From the NCBI GenBank assembly GCA_041685145.1, contig JAWLGJ010000024.1, forward strand, positions 1 to 51,002: 51,002 nt of DNA, written 5' to 3'. The translations under genes and the position numbers were made by a program. Of this stretch, positions 1 through 8,287 are shown in pieces. The stretch comes from JAWLGJ01 sp041685145 (GTDB taxonomy: Bacteria > Pseudomonadota > Alphaproteobacteria > Rhodospirillales > Magnetospirillaceae). Within the stretch, counting starts at the first letter, position 1; every line of letters begins with the position of its first letter. The notes under the pieces are model-generated. The model saw only the letters and a list, made by a program, of their open reading frames with translations. It was not told the DNA's origin and ran no database searches.

Positions 1-1
1 C

Positions 2-754
2 CGCCGCCACCCGCTGGCGCGGGCGCGGGCGCGCGCCGCGCCCGCCGCCACCCCGCCCGCCGGCGTGCGCGAGGTGCCCGGCCGCGGCCTGGAGGCGGGG
101 GCGACCCGCCTGGGCAGCCGCGCCTGGTGCGGCGTCGATGCCGGCGCTCCCGATGCCGACGGCCCCGAGATGTGGCTGGCGCGGCCGGGGCGCCCGCCGC
201 TGCGCTTCCTGTTCCGCGACGCGCTGCGCCCCGACGCCGCCCAGGTGGTGACGGCGCTGACCAAGCGCGGCCTGGCGGTGGAGCTTTTGTCCGGCGACCG
301 CCCGGCGGTGGTCGCCGAGGTGGCGCGGGCGGTCGGCATCGCGACCTGGCGCGGCGCCTGCACGCCGGCGGAGAAGGTCGCCCGCCTGGAGGAACTGGCG
401 GCGCGGGGGCGCCGGGTGGCGATGGTCGGCGACGGCCTCAACGACGCCCCGGCGCTGGCGGCGGCGCATGTCTCGATGTCGCCCGCCAGCGCCGTCGACA
501 TCGCCCAGACCGCCGCCGACGCCGTCTTCCAGGGCGACCGGCTGGCGCCGGTGGTCGAGACCCTGGTGCTGGCGCGGGGCTCGACGCGGCTGGTGAAGCA
601 GAACTTCGCCATGACCTTCGTCTATAATGCCGTCACCGTGCCCTTGGCGGTGCTGGGCATGGTGACGCCGCTGATCGCCGCCGCGGCGATGTCGGCGTCG
701 TCGGTGGCGGTGATCGCCAACGCCATGCGCCTGTCGCGCGGGAGGGGCCGGTGA
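2..754 (+). CDS. ccoI: Copper-translocating P-type ATPase, C-terminal part (CcoI/FixI)
   Basis: C-terminal part of a P1B-type copper ATPase; the 5' end lies before the window and the frame is open from base 2. The first visible residues (HPLARA) match the nucleotide-binding domain. GDGLNDAPAL follows at bases 436-465, the hinge motif of the P domain, and the protein ends with two hydrophobic segments. The phosphorylated DKTGT site is not in the window. In the family, CcoI moves Cu across the inner membrane for assembly of cbb3 oxidase. The stop overlaps the GTG of ccoS (GTGA), the usual ccoI-ccoS arrangement, which supports CcoI over a general copper exporter. The rest of the ccoNOQP-GH genes would be expected upstream. 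Confidence 0.9.
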   Translation, partial: RRHPLARARARAAPAATPPAGVREVPGRGLEAGATRLGSRAWCGVDAGAPDADGPEMWLARPGRPPLRFLFRDALRPDAAQVVTALTKRGLAVELLSGDRPAVVAEVARAVGIATWRGACTPAEKVARLEELAARGRRVAMVGDGLNDAPALAAAHVSMSPASAVDIAQTAADAVFQGDRLAPVVETLVLARGSTRLVKQNFAMTFVYNAVTVPLAVLGMVTPLIAAAAMSASSVAVIANAMRLSRGRGR

Positions 755-915
755 CCAACCTGCTGTTGCTGATTCCGGTGGCGCTGTTTCTGGGCCTGCT
801 GGGGCTGGCCGCCTTCCTGTGGGCGCTGAAGAGCGGCCAGTTCGACGACCTCGACGGCGCCGCCAACCGCATCCTCTTCGACGACGAGGACGACGACCCG
901 CCGCGGCGCTCCTAG
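751..915 (+). CDS. ccoS: cbb3-type oxidase assembly protein CcoS
   Basis: Small protein of 54 residues starting at a GTG that overlaps the ccoI stop by four bases. It has one N-terminal membrane helix (TNLLLLIPVALFLGLLGL) followed by the typical CcoS stretch FLWALKSGQFDDLDG and an acidic tail. In the family CcoS is needed for cofactor insertion into, or maturation of, the cbb3 heme-copper oxidase in the inner membrane. Its size, the position directly after ccoI and the SGQFDDL motif make the call firm. Confidence 0.9.
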   Translation: MTNLLLLIPVALFLGLLGLAAFLWALKSGQFDDLDGAANRILFDDEDDDPPRRS

Positions 916-999
916 GCCCGCCGCCGCCCCGCTGGAAGCGGTTGCCCTCGGCGACGAAAAGGCGGCATAACTAGGATTGCCGACGCAAGGGAAGACGGA

Positions 1000-1731
1000 A
1001 TGCCGCCCGAGGCCGTCCTTGAGTGTGACCCGCAGGCCCCGACCTACGTGCCGTGCAGCCGCTGCGCGGTCAGCCGCGTCGCCTTCTGCTCGGGCCTGAC
1101 CGCCGTCGACGTGGCGCGCCTGTCCGGCATCGCCGGCCAGGTGCAGATGCCCGCCCACAGCACCCTGTTCCGCGAGGGTGACGCCGTCGGCCACCTCTAT
1201 ACGGTCATCCACGGCGCCGTGAAGCTCTATAAGCTGCTGCCCGACGGGCGGCGCCAGATCACCGCCTTCCTGTTCCCCGGCGACTTCTTCGGCCTGGGCG
1301 TCGGCGGCGCCTATGCCTACACCGCCGAGACGCTGACGCCGGTGCGGCTGTGCCGTTTTCCCCGCCCGCAGCTCGACCGCCTGCTGGCCGAGGCGCCGGC
1401 CTTCGAGAACAAGCTGCTGACCCTGACCATCCAGGATCTGGCCCAGGCGCAGGAGCACATGCTGCTGCTGGGGCGCAAGACGGCGCGCGAGAAGCTGGCC
1501 AGCTTCCTGTTGCGGTTGTCGCGCGGCGCGCAGCGGCGCGGGCTGGCGGCCTCGCCGCTGTCGCTGCCGATGCGCCGCTCGGACATCGCCGACCACCTGG
1601 GCCTGACCATCGCGACGGTCAGCCGCACCTTCACCCAGTTCAAGCGCGAGGGCGTGATCGGCATTCCCGACCTGTCGCGGGTGGAACTGGCGCAGGCCGA
1701 GACGCTGCGCGCCATCGCCGAGGGCGGCTGA
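1000..1731 (+). CDS. FNR/CRP-family regulator with Fe-S cysteines (FnrN/FnrL type)
   Basis: A 243-residue regulator with an effector domain in the N-terminal two thirds and a helix-turn-helix near 192-215. Cysteines C19, C22, C30 (C-x2-C-x7-C) and C118 fit the four ligands of an oxygen-labile [4Fe-4S] cluster as in FnrN/FnrL, so it is probably an oxygen sensor active without oxygen. The recognition helix reads LTIATVSRTF: S208 and R209 match the FNR residues that read TTGAT, but the expected Glu is Ala205. It lies 84 bp after ccoS, a common place for the regulator of cbb3 genes. A purine-rich ribosome site (AAGGGAAGACGG) precedes the ATG. No FNR box is visible in its own short upstream gap, so it may be read from ccoIS. 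Confidence 0.88.
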   Translation: MPPEAVLECDPQAPTYVPCSRCAVSRVAFCSGLTAVDVARLSGIAGQVQMPAHSTLFREGDAVGHLYTVIHGAVKLYKLLPDGRRQITAFLFPGDFFGLGVGGAYAYTAETLTPVRLCRFPRPQLDRLLAEAPAFENKLLTLTIQDLAQAQEHMLLLGRKTAREKLASFLLRLSRGAQRRGLAASPLSLPMRRSDIADHLGLTIATVSRTFTQFKREGVIGIPDLSRVELAQAETLRAIAEGG

Positions 1732-1807
1732 CGGCCGCCTTGCCCGGGGCGCCGGAAACGGCCATAGTGCACCGCAGCAACGGAGTGCTCCTGCGGTGGA
1801 GGTAGCC

Positions 1808-2659
1808 ATGTCCGTCACATCGGCCGACCCCCGGCCCATCACCACCCGCGATATCCGGCTGCGCAAGGGCGCCGAGCCGGTGGTGTGTCTGACCGCCTAT
1901 ACCACGCCGATGGCCAAGCTGCTGGACCCGCACGCGGACCTGCTGCTGGTCGGCGACTCGCTGGGCATGGTGCTGTACGGCCTGCCCAGCACCCTGGCGG
2001 TCAGCCTCGACATGATGATCGCCCACGGCGCCGCCGTGGTGCGCGGGGCGCGGCGGGCCTGCGTCATCGTCGACCTGCCGTTCGGCAGCTATCAGGAATC
2101 GCCGCCGGTGGCGTTTCGCAATGCGGCGCGGGTGATGGCCGAGACCGGATGCAGCGGCGTCAAGGTCGAGGGCGGCCGCGAGATGGCCGAGACGGTGCGC
2201 TTCCTGGTCGAGCGCGGCATCCCGGTGTTCGGGCATGTGGGGCTGAAGCCGCAGTCGGTGCACGCGCACGGCGGCTTTCGCGCCCAGGGCCGCGCCGAGG
2301 ACGAGGCCGCCGCCATCCTCGCCGACGCCCGCGCCATCGCCGAGGCCGGCGCCTTCGCGATGGTCGTGGAGGGCACGGTGGAGCCGCTGGCGCGGGAACT
2401 CACCGCCGCCGTGCCGGTGCCGACCATCGGCATCGGCGCCTCGCCGGCCTGCGACGGCCAGGTGCTGGTGACCGAGGACATGACCGGCCTGTTCTCGGAC
2501 TTCGTGCCGCGTTTCGTGAAGCGCTACGCCGATCTCGGCGCCGAGATTTCGCGCGCCGCCGCCGCCTATGCCGCCGAGGTGCGGGCGCGCACCTTCCCCG
2601 GCCCCGAACACTGCTTCGGCACCAAGCGCAAGGAGAAGGTCGGAGGGGGCAAGGCGTGA
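1808..2659 (+). CDS. panB: 3-methyl-2-oxobutanoate hydroxymethyltransferase
   Basis: First committed step of pantothenate synthesis: transfers a hydroxymethyl group from methylene-tetrahydrofolate to alpha-ketoisovalerate to give ketopantoate (cytoplasmic, Mg-dependent). The 283-residue protein has the family hallmarks: metal-binding Asp50 in LLVGDSLGMV and Asp89 in VIVDLPFGSYQ, and the catalytic Glu in VVEGTVEPLA. The ATG at 1808 is preferred over the in-frame GTG at 1796 because GGAGG at 1798-1802 is correctly spaced for it. The stop overlaps the panC GTG, so the two genes are translationally coupled. Confidence 0.95.
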   Translation: MSVTSADPRPITTRDIRLRKGAEPVVCLTAYTTPMAKLLDPHADLLLVGDSLGMVLYGLPSTLAVSLDMMIAHGAAVVRGARRACVIVDLPFGSYQESPPVAFRNAARVMAETGCSGVKVEGGREMAETVRFLVERGIPVFGHVGLKPQSVHAHGGFRAQGRAEDEAAAILADARAIAEAGAFAMVVEGTVEPLARELTAAVPVPTIGIGASPACDGQVLVTEDMTGLFSDFVPRFVKRYADLGAEISRAAAAYAAEVRARTFPGPEHCFGTKRKEKVGGGKA

Positions 2660-3522
2660 ACGAGAGCGTCGGCGGCCTGCCCACGGCGCGCACCGTCGCC
2701 GCGCTGCGCGCCGTGGTGGCGGAGTGGCGCCGCCAGGGGCGCCGAGTCGCCCTGGTGCCGACGATGGGGGCGCTGCACGCCGGGCATCTGTCGCTGGTGC
2801 GCCTGGCGCTGGAGCGCGCCGAGCGCGTGGTGGCCAGCGTCTTCGTCAATCCCGCCCAATTCGGCCCCAACGAGGACTTCGCCAGCTATCCCCGCGGCGA
2901 GGCCGACGACGCGGCGCGGCTGCGCGAGACCGGCGCGCATCTGATGTTCGCGCCCGCCGTCGAGGAGATGTACCCGCCGGGCTTCGCCACCACCGTCAGC
3001 GTCGCGGGGGTCAGCGAGGGGCTGTGTGGCGCGCACCGCCCCGGCCATTTCGAGGGCGTGGCGACGGTGGTGACCAAGCTGCTGCTGCAGGCGTTGCCCG
3101 ACATGGCCGTGTTCGGCGAGAAGGATTACCAACAGCTCATGGTCATCCGGCGGCTGACGCGCGACCTCGACATCCCGGTGGAGATCGTCGGCGGCGCCAC
3201 CGTGCGCGAGGCCGACGGCCTCGCCCTGTCGTCGCGCAACGCCTATCTGAGCCCCGAGGAACGCCGCATCGCGCCGGCGCTGTACCGTGCCCTCGCCGAG
3301 ACGGCGGCGGCGCTGGCCGCCGGCGAGGAGGCGCCGCTGCTGCTGGCGCGGGCGCGGGAGGCGGTGCTGGCGGCGGGTTTTCGGGATGTCGAATACCTGG
3401 AGCTGCGCGACGCCGAGACCCTGGCGCCGCTGGACCGCGCCGCGCGCCCGGCCCGCCTGCTGGCGGCGGCGCGCCTGGGCCGCACCCGCCTGATCGACAA
3501 CGTGCCGGTCGGCGCCGATTGA
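2656..3522 (+). CDS. panC: Pantoate--beta-alanine ligase (pantothenate synthetase)
   Basis: Joins pantoate and beta-alanine with ATP to make pantothenate, the CoA precursor. The 288-residue protein has the HIGH-type nucleotide motif PTMGALHAGHLSL near its N terminus, the pantoate-site segment SVFVNPAQFGPNEDF, the GEKDYQQ motif and the KMSK-like loop LSSRNAYLS. The GTG start at 2656 overlaps the panB stop by four bases. About 140 bp without a gene separate it from the next one. Confidence 0.95.
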   Translation: MNESVGGLPTARTVAALRAVVAEWRRQGRRVALVPTMGALHAGHLSLVRLALERAERVVASVFVNPAQFGPNEDFASYPRGEADDAARLRETGAHLMFAPAVEEMYPPGFATTVSVAGVSEGLCGAHRPGHFEGVATVVTKLLLQALPDMAVFGEKDYQQLMVIRRLTRDLDIPVEIVGGATVREADGLALSSRNAYLSPEERRIAPALYRALAETAAALAAGEEAPLLLARAREAVLAAGFRDVEYLELRDAETLAPLDRAARPARLLAAARLGRTRLIDNVPVGAD

Positions 3523-3662
3523 CGCCTGCCACCGCTTCCCTTCGGCCCCCCCGCGAACCCCGACGGCGCCCGCCCCGCCCCCGTGCCTCCCATGCGCCGG
3601 GGCGGGCTGGACGCGCCCCGGCGGATGCCGCACTATTGGGGCCGCCACAAGGGGACAGGGGT

Positions 3663-5252
3663 ATGCTGAGAGCCGTCACCGCCACCGGAGGAATGGTCAC
3701 CGCGCCGCATCATCTCGCCGCGCAGGCCGGCGCCGCCGTGCTGCGCGAGGGCGGTAACGCCATCGAGGCGATGATCGCGGCGGCGGCGACGGTGGCGGTG
3801 GTCTATCCCCACCACAACGGCATTGGCGGCGACGGGTTCTGGCTGATCTCGGCGCCGGGGCGGCCGCCGGTGTGCATCGACGCCTGCGGTGCCTCCGGCC
3901 TGCAGGTCACGCCCGACTTCTATCGCGCCGCCGGCGCCGAGGCGGTGCCGCGCTGCGGCCCGGGCGCCGCCGGCACCGTCGCCGGCACGGTGTCGGGCTG
4001 GCAGGCGGCGCTGGAGGTCAGCGCGCGCTGGGGCGGGCGGCTGCCGCTGACCCGGCTGCTGGCCGACGCCATCCGCCACGCCCGCCAAGGTTGGGCGGTG
4101 ACCGCGGACCAGGCGGCCGCCACCCGCCGGGTGGTCGACGACCTGCGCGACGTGCCGGGCTTCGCCGCCCATTACCTCGTCGACGGCGCGGTGCCGGCGC
4201 CGGGGACGGTGATGCGGGCGCCGGCGCTGGGCCAGACGCTGGGGCTGCTGGCCGAGGAGGGGCTGGATTCCTTCTATCGCGGCGCGATCGGGCGCGCCGT
4301 GGCCGCCGAGTTGCAGCGCCTGGGCAGCCCGCTGGTCTCCGACGACCTCGCCCGCCACCGGTCGGTGCGACGCCGCCCGCTGTCGCTGTCGACGGCTTGG
4401 GGCACGGTCTACAACCTGCCGCCGCCCACCCAGGGGCTGGCGTCGCTGATGATCCTGGGGCTGTTCGAGCGCCTGGGCGTGGCGGAGGCGGAGGGCTTCG
4501 CCCACGTCCACGCGATCGTCGAGGCCACCAAGCTGGCCTACTACGTCCGCGACCGCCACATCTGCGATCCGTCCTATATGGCCGTGCACGCCACCACCTT
4601 CCTGCGTGAACACCTGCTGGACCAGTACGCGGCGCGGGTCGACTTCGGCCGCGCGCTGCCGTTCCCCTACGACGCCCAGGAGGGCGACACCGTCTGGCTG
4701 GGGGCCATCGACGGCGAGGGGCGGGCGGTCAGCTTCATCCAGAGCCATTACCATCCCTTCGGCTCCGGGGTGGTGCTGGCCGACACCGGGGTGTTGTGGC
4801 ACAACCGCGCCGCCGCCTTCTCGCTCGACCCGGCCTCGCGGCGGACGCTGTCGCCCAGGCGCAAGCCCTTCCACACCCTCAACCCGGCGCTGGCGCATCT
4901 GCGGGACGGGCGGGTGATGGCCTATGGCACCTCCGGCGCCGACGGCCAGCCGCAGACGCAGGCGGCGGTGTTCAGCCGCCATGTCGCCTTCGGCCAGGAC
5001 GTGCAGGCGGCCGTGAACGCGCCGCGCTGGGCGCTGGGGCGCGGCTGGACCGGCCCGGCCACCGATCTGAAGGTCGAGGCGCGGCTGGACGCCGCCGTCC
5101 TCGACGCCCTGCGCGCCGCCGGCCACGAGGTGACGCCGGTGGCGGATTTCGACCCCATCATGGGCCACGCCGGCGCCGTGGTGCGCCACCCCTCGGGGCT
5201 GCTGGAGGGCGCCGCCGACCCGCGCGGCGACGGCGCCGTGGCCGCGCTCTGA
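3663..5252 (+). CDS. Gamma-glutamyltransferase family protein (Ntn hydrolase)
   Basis: A 529-residue member of the gamma-glutamyltranspeptidase fold. In this family an inactive precursor cuts itself before a Thr, which then becomes the nucleophile. Thr343 in GDTVWLGAID is the best candidate, so the large and small chains would be about 342 and 187 residues. N-terminal GGNAIEAM and HHNGIGGDGFW are typical. No signal peptide is visible (it starts MLRAVTATGG), which fits the cytoplasmic YwrD-like branch better than classical periplasmic Ggt, so the substrate is uncertain. The ATG at 3663 follows a GGGGACAGGGGT ribosome site. It is the last protein gene before the tRNA. Confidence 0.85.
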   Translation: MLRAVTATGGMVTAPHHLAAQAGAAVLREGGNAIEAMIAAAATVAVVYPHHNGIGGDGFWLISAPGRPPVCIDACGASGLQVTPDFYRAAGAEAVPRCGPGAAGTVAGTVSGWQAALEVSARWGGRLPLTRLLADAIRHARQGWAVTADQAAATRRVVDDLRDVPGFAAHYLVDGAVPAPGTVMRAPALGQTLGLLAEEGLDSFYRGAIGRAVAAELQRLGSPLVSDDLARHRSVRRRPLSLSTAWGTVYNLPPPTQGLASLMILGLFERLGVAEAEGFAHVHAIVEATKLAYYVRDRHICDPSYMAVHATTFLREHLLDQYAARVDFGRALPFPYDAQEGDTVWLGAIDGEGRAVSFIQSHYHPFGSGVVLADTGVLWHNRAAAFSLDPASRRTLSPRRKPFHTLNPALAHLRDGRVMAYGTSGADGQPQTQAAVFSRHVAFGQDVQAAVNAPRWALGRGWTGPATDLKVEARLDAAVLDALRAAGHEVTPVADFDPIMGHAGAVVRHPSGLLEGAADPRGDGAVAAL

Positions 5253-5279
5253 GGCGCCCGCCACCGGCGATTTTGGGGC

Positions 5280-5308
5280 TTGCAGTCGACCGCCGCGGTT
5301 AGTATGTT
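5280..5308 (+). promoter_or_regulatory. Sigma70-like promoter of the tRNA-Arg gene
   Basis: TTGCAG (5280-5285) and TATGTT (5303-5308) are separated by exactly 17 bp and lie 36 bp before the tRNA. Transcription would begin near 5315, followed by a C-rich stretch of the kind seen in discriminators of stable-RNA promoters. Confidence 0.6.
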
Positions 5309-5344
5309 CCAGCCCTCCCTAGCGACCGGCCACCCGGTCGGCGG

Positions 5345-5421
5345 GCGCCCGTAGCTCAACTGGATAGAGCATCTGACTACGGATCAGAAGGTTGGGGGTT
5401 CGAATCCTCCCGGGCGCGCCA
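5345..5421 (+). tRNA. tRNA-Arg (anticodon ACG)
   Basis: A complete cloverleaf can be drawn: acceptor GCGCCCG (5345-5351) with CGGGCGC (5411-5417), a D stem GCTC/GAGC, an anticodon stem TCTGA/TCAGA with loop CTACGGA, and a T arm GGGGG-TTCGAAT-CCTCC. The discriminator is G and the 3' CCA is encoded (5419-5421). Anticodon ACG, with A34 edited to inosine, reads CGU, CGC and CGA, the major Arg codons of this GC-rich genome. Confidence 0.97.
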
Positions 5422-5538
5422 ATTCTTTTTGAATCCATAAGAACTTTGTGGGCAAGACGCCGGGAACCCGGTGCCGTGCGGGGCTGTTCCCAGGGCAGCG
5501 TCCGGTGATCGGGCGTGGCGGGAAGAGGAGGCAGTCCC

Positions 5539-6138
5539 ATGCGCGCAGGCAGCACGAGGCCGGCGGCCTTTGTGATGGCGGCCGCCGCCGTGGCCCTTGC
5601 GGCCCCGGCCCTGGCGATGACCGATGAGGAGATCGTCGACGCCGCCCTCGGCGCGGCACCGCCGGGGATGCGCGAGACGGCGACGGTGGTGGCGCCCGAC
5701 GGGCGGGTGCTGCGGGAAGGGTCCGGCCGTTTCACCTGCATGTTGACGCCCGAGGTTCCCACCGGTCTGGCGCCGATGTGCGCCGACGAAACCTGGCTGC
5801 CCTGGGCCGAGGCCTGGGTCGGCGGCGGCGACTATTCGGGGCCTGAGCAGGTGGGCCTGGCCTATATGCTGGCCGGCGACACGCCCGAGGGCGGCGCCAG
5901 CAACGTCGACCCGGCGGCCGGGCAGCCCAGCGCCGAGAACGACTGGGTGGTCGAGGGCCCGCACCTGATGTTCATCGTCCCCGACGAGGCGATGGTGTCG
6001 CACCTGCCCACCGACCCCGGCGGCGGCGGCCCCTATGTGATGTGGAGCGGCACGCCCTTCGCCCATGTGATGATGCCGGTGGCGCCGCGGCCGGAGCAGC
6101 GGCAGGTCGCCGGGGCGGAGGACGAGGGCGAGGAGTAG
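5539..6138 (+). CDS. Hypothetical exported protein
   Basis: I do not recognise this 199-residue protein. It begins with a clear signal peptide (MRAGSTRPAAFVMAAAAVAL, cleaved after APALA) and is acidic, ending in a Glu/Asp-rich tail, so it is probably periplasmic. Two Cys (FTCML and PMCADE) could form a disulfide, and the part before the tail contains GPYVMWSGTPFAHVMMPV. The ATG at 5539 is chosen because AGAGGAGG precedes it; an in-frame GTG at 5515 would spoil the signal peptide. It is convergent with the respiratory gene cluster to its right. Confidence 0.7.
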   Translation: MRAGSTRPAAFVMAAAAVALAAPALAMTDEEIVDAALGAAPPGMRETATVVAPDGRVLREGSGRFTCMLTPEVPTGLAPMCADETWLPWAEAWVGGGDYSGPEQVGLAYMLAGDTPEGGASNVDPAAGQPSAENDWVVEGPHLMFIVPDEAMVSHLPTDPGGGGPYVMWSGTPFAHVMMPVAPRPEQRQVAGAEDEGEE

Positions 6139-6152
6139 AACGGCCCCGCCAT

Positions 6153-6182
6153 CCCCGGAAGCCGCGCGGCGCGCTTCCGGGG
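6153..6182. terminator. Hairpin between convergent genes
   Basis: CCCCGGAAGC (6153-6162) and GCTTCCGGGG (6173-6182) form a perfect 10-bp stem with a 10-base loop. It lies between the stop of the exported hypothetical protein and that of the membrane-anchored protein. It has no T tract, so a bidirectional terminator is likely but not certain. Confidence 0.5.
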
Positions 6183-6196
6183 TGCGGGCGGCGTTC

Positions 6197-6694
6197 TCAG
6201 CCGGTGGTGAAGGTAAAGGCGTTGTTGAGGAATTCCACCACCAGCACTTGGCCCGGCTCCAGGCGCACCCGCTGGCTGTGGACGCGCGGCTCGACGCCTT
6301 CGGCCTGGGAGTCGCGAACGGAGAAGGTGATCTCGTGCTCGCCGGCGGGGATGGGCATCCGTTCATAGGCGTACATGCTGCCGTCGCCCGACAGGCCGGT
6401 GGGCGCCACCATCTCCGAGAAGACGATGGCACCGTCCACCGACAACTCCACCGCCACCGGCCAGCGTTCGCGCGGGCAGTCGCGGGTGCGGCGCATGTTG
6501 GGGGGCAGCTTGGCCACCTCCTCGGGCGACAATTCCTGGCAGGGTTCCTTGAAGTCGCCGTGGTGGTTGACGCTGAGCTTGAGGACCGCCTCGTCGGGGT
6601 CGCGGTACTGGTAGTCGGGATTGATGGAGAAATACCCGACAACGGCGGCGAACAGCGCGTAAAGGGGGACGGCCCCGATCCAGGATTTAAGCAT
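6197..6694 (-). CDS. Membrane-anchored periplasmic protein of the respiratory operon
   Basis: A 165-residue protein with one N-terminal membrane helix (WIGAVPLYALFAAVVGYF) and a periplasmic, probably beta-rich domain with two Cys (EPCQEL and RDCPRE). The layout (short anchor plus a periplasmic sandwich ending in a hydrophobic strand) recalls FixH/CcoH-like assembly proteins, but I see no decisive motif. The start overlaps the end of the cytochrome b fusion gene by eight bases, so the two are almost certainly coupled and this protein probably acts as a subunit or assembly partner of that fusion. It is the last gene of the leftward unit. Confidence 0.7.
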   Translation of the reverse strand: MLKSWIGAVPLYALFAAVVGYFSINPDYQYRDPDEAVLKLSVNHHGDFKEPCQELSPEEVAKLPPNMRRTRDCPRERWPVAVELSVDGAIVFSEMVAPTGLSGDGSMYAYERMPIPAGEHEITFSVRDSQAEGVEPRVHSQRVRLEPGQVLVVEFLNNAFTFTTG

Positions 6695-8222
6695 TGCCGG
6701 CGTCCTTGGTGTCCAACGCGGCCAGTTCCTCGCGGAATTTGGCCAGTTCTTCCTTGACGAGGTGCGGCTCGCTGGCCCGCGCCCAGACAATCTTGTAGCG
6801 CTCGCTGGGGACGTGCCGCTTCAGGTGCGGCTCGCGCTTGCCGCTGAAGCGCTCCTCGACCCACAGGCTGCCCAGGCGGTGCTGCGAAGCCTCGGGCGGG
6901 CAGCCGGTGATGAGCACCCCGTCCACCCCCAAGCGGCGGATGGCGTAGTCGACGAAGGTCGGCGGCAGGGTGCCGATGCAGGAGAATTGCTGCGTGGCCG
7001 TGGCCTCGTCGGCCAGCCCGTCCAGCGACGCGGCGTGATTGCAGCCGAACACCAGCACCCGCGGCCGTCCCGTCAGGGCGTCGGCCCGCTTTTCCATGTG
7101 CATCCGCAGGTCGTTGACGGTGGTGTCGGTGAAGTCGATGCCGCTGACCAGCGTGTCGGCGCGCCGGAAGGGTGTCGCCGACGGGCAGGCGCCGACGCAG
7201 ATGCCGCAGGAGACGCAGTTGGCCGGATCCACCGCCGCCATGCGCACGCCCGGCTTGCCGTTGGGATGCGGCACCATGGTGATGGCGCTGTAGGGGCAGT
7301 CGGCGAAGCAGAAGGTGCAGCCGTTGCAGTTGTCGGGGTCGACCTCGGGCACCGGCTCGCGCTTGCGTCGCGGCAGCCAGGGCAGCATCGAGATGAAGAG
7401 GCTGGAACCGAACAGCAGGCCCCACACCAGACCCGGCGAGAACCTGTCGTGCAGCGGGTACATGAACAGATAGAACCAGTCGTAGTCGTAGCTGGCCGGC
7501 ACATAGCCGAGATCGGCCCGCCCCTGGCTCTCCGCCGGCAGCACGAAGGACAGCACCACCAGCGCCGCCAGGCTGCCGATCATCACCCGGCGGCTGGGAT
7601 TCACCTTCGGCTGGGTGATGCGCAGCACATGGAACCAGATGCCGAACAGCAGCAGCATCGGCAGCCCCAAGAGGTGCACGAAGGCCAGCAGCGTGAAGAA
7701 GCGGTCGCTGACCTCGGCGTTGGTCAGGAAGTTGCGCGCCATCGGGTCGGTGAAGATGGGCAGCCAGTCCATCACCTCGGCGCTGACCAGGGCCACATGC
7801 GCCGCCAGTTGGTCCCACACCATCCAATAGCCGGTGATGCCCAGCGGGAACACCAGCCACAACTGCGGCACGCCGGTGAACCACGAGAACCAGCGCGCGC
7901 CGTGGTAGCGGTCGCGCACGAACTCCCGCACCATGTGCAGCGCGATGGTGACGATGGCGGCGTCCGAGGCGTAGCGGTGCAGGCTGCGCATGACGCCGCC
8001 CAGATACCACTGGCCGTAGGTCAGTTCCTCCACCGAGTCGTAGGCGCCTTCGACGCTGGTGCGGAAGAACACGAACACATAGATGCCGGAAACCAGCACC
8101 ACCCAGAAAAAGAATACGGTCAAGGCACCAAGCTGGTTCAGAGGGTTCCCGTCGCGCCCCAGATGGGCATCGAAGAAAGCCTCCAGCCGGTCCCAACCAC
8201 TCTTCGCGGCCCTGCCCAACAC
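6687..8222 (-). CDS. Cytochrome b6-type / two [4Fe-4S] / MvhD-like fusion protein
   Basis: A 511-residue three-module protein. Residues about 30-285 are a b6-like cytochrome b with heme ligands H82/H96 and H183/H198 (the 15-residue gap is b6-like). Residues 299-346 hold two ferredoxin motifs, C299-x2-C-x2-C-x3-CP and C336-x2-C-x2-C-x3-CP. Residues about 388-460 resemble MvhD/FlpD, the small iron-sulfur subunit of heterodisulfide reductase-linked hydrogenases, with C394, C415 and C441 (TGCPPEASQHRLG). It would carry electrons between the quinone pool or periplasmic side and a cytoplasmic Fe-S partner; direction and partner are unknown. The GTG start follows CGGAGT. An FNR-type box lies 66 bp upstream. 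Confidence 0.88.
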   Translation of the reverse strand: MLGRAAKSGWDRLEAFFDAHLGRDGNPLNQLGALTVFFFWVVLVSGIYVFVFFRTSVEGAYDSVEELTYGQWYLGGVMRSLHRYASDAAIVTIALHMVREFVRDRYHGARWFSWFTGVPQLWLVFPLGITGYWMVWDQLAAHVALVSAEVMDWLPIFTDPMARNFLTNAEVSDRFFTLLAFVHLLGLPMLLLFGIWFHVLRITQPKVNPSRRVMIGSLAALVVLSFVLPAESQGRADLGYVPASYDYDWFYLFMYPLHDRFSPGLVWGLLFGSSLFISMLPWLPRRKREPVPEVDPDNCNGCTFCFADCPYSAITMVPHPNGKPGVRMAAVDPANCVSCGICVGACPSATPFRRADTLVSGIDFTDTTVNDLRMHMEKRADALTGRPRVLVFGCNHAASLDGLADEATATQQFSCIGTLPPTFVDYAIRRLGVDGVLITGCPPEASQHRLGSLWVEERFSGKREPHLKRHVPSERYKIVWARASEPHLVKEELAKFREELAALDTKDAGNA

Positions 8223-8287
8223 CGAATTTTACTCCGTCAAAATGTCATAACTGCGGCCGACATTGGCCGCCCGGGCATCCCGCCACA

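Noticed and set aside
5377..8196. A 939-codon open frame on the minus strand through the tRNA and the respiratory genes
   Set aside because: It is offset from the strongly supported cytochrome b fusion and small-protein genes, is rich in Arg, Gly and Ala, and crosses a tRNA; it is a high-GC frame shadow.
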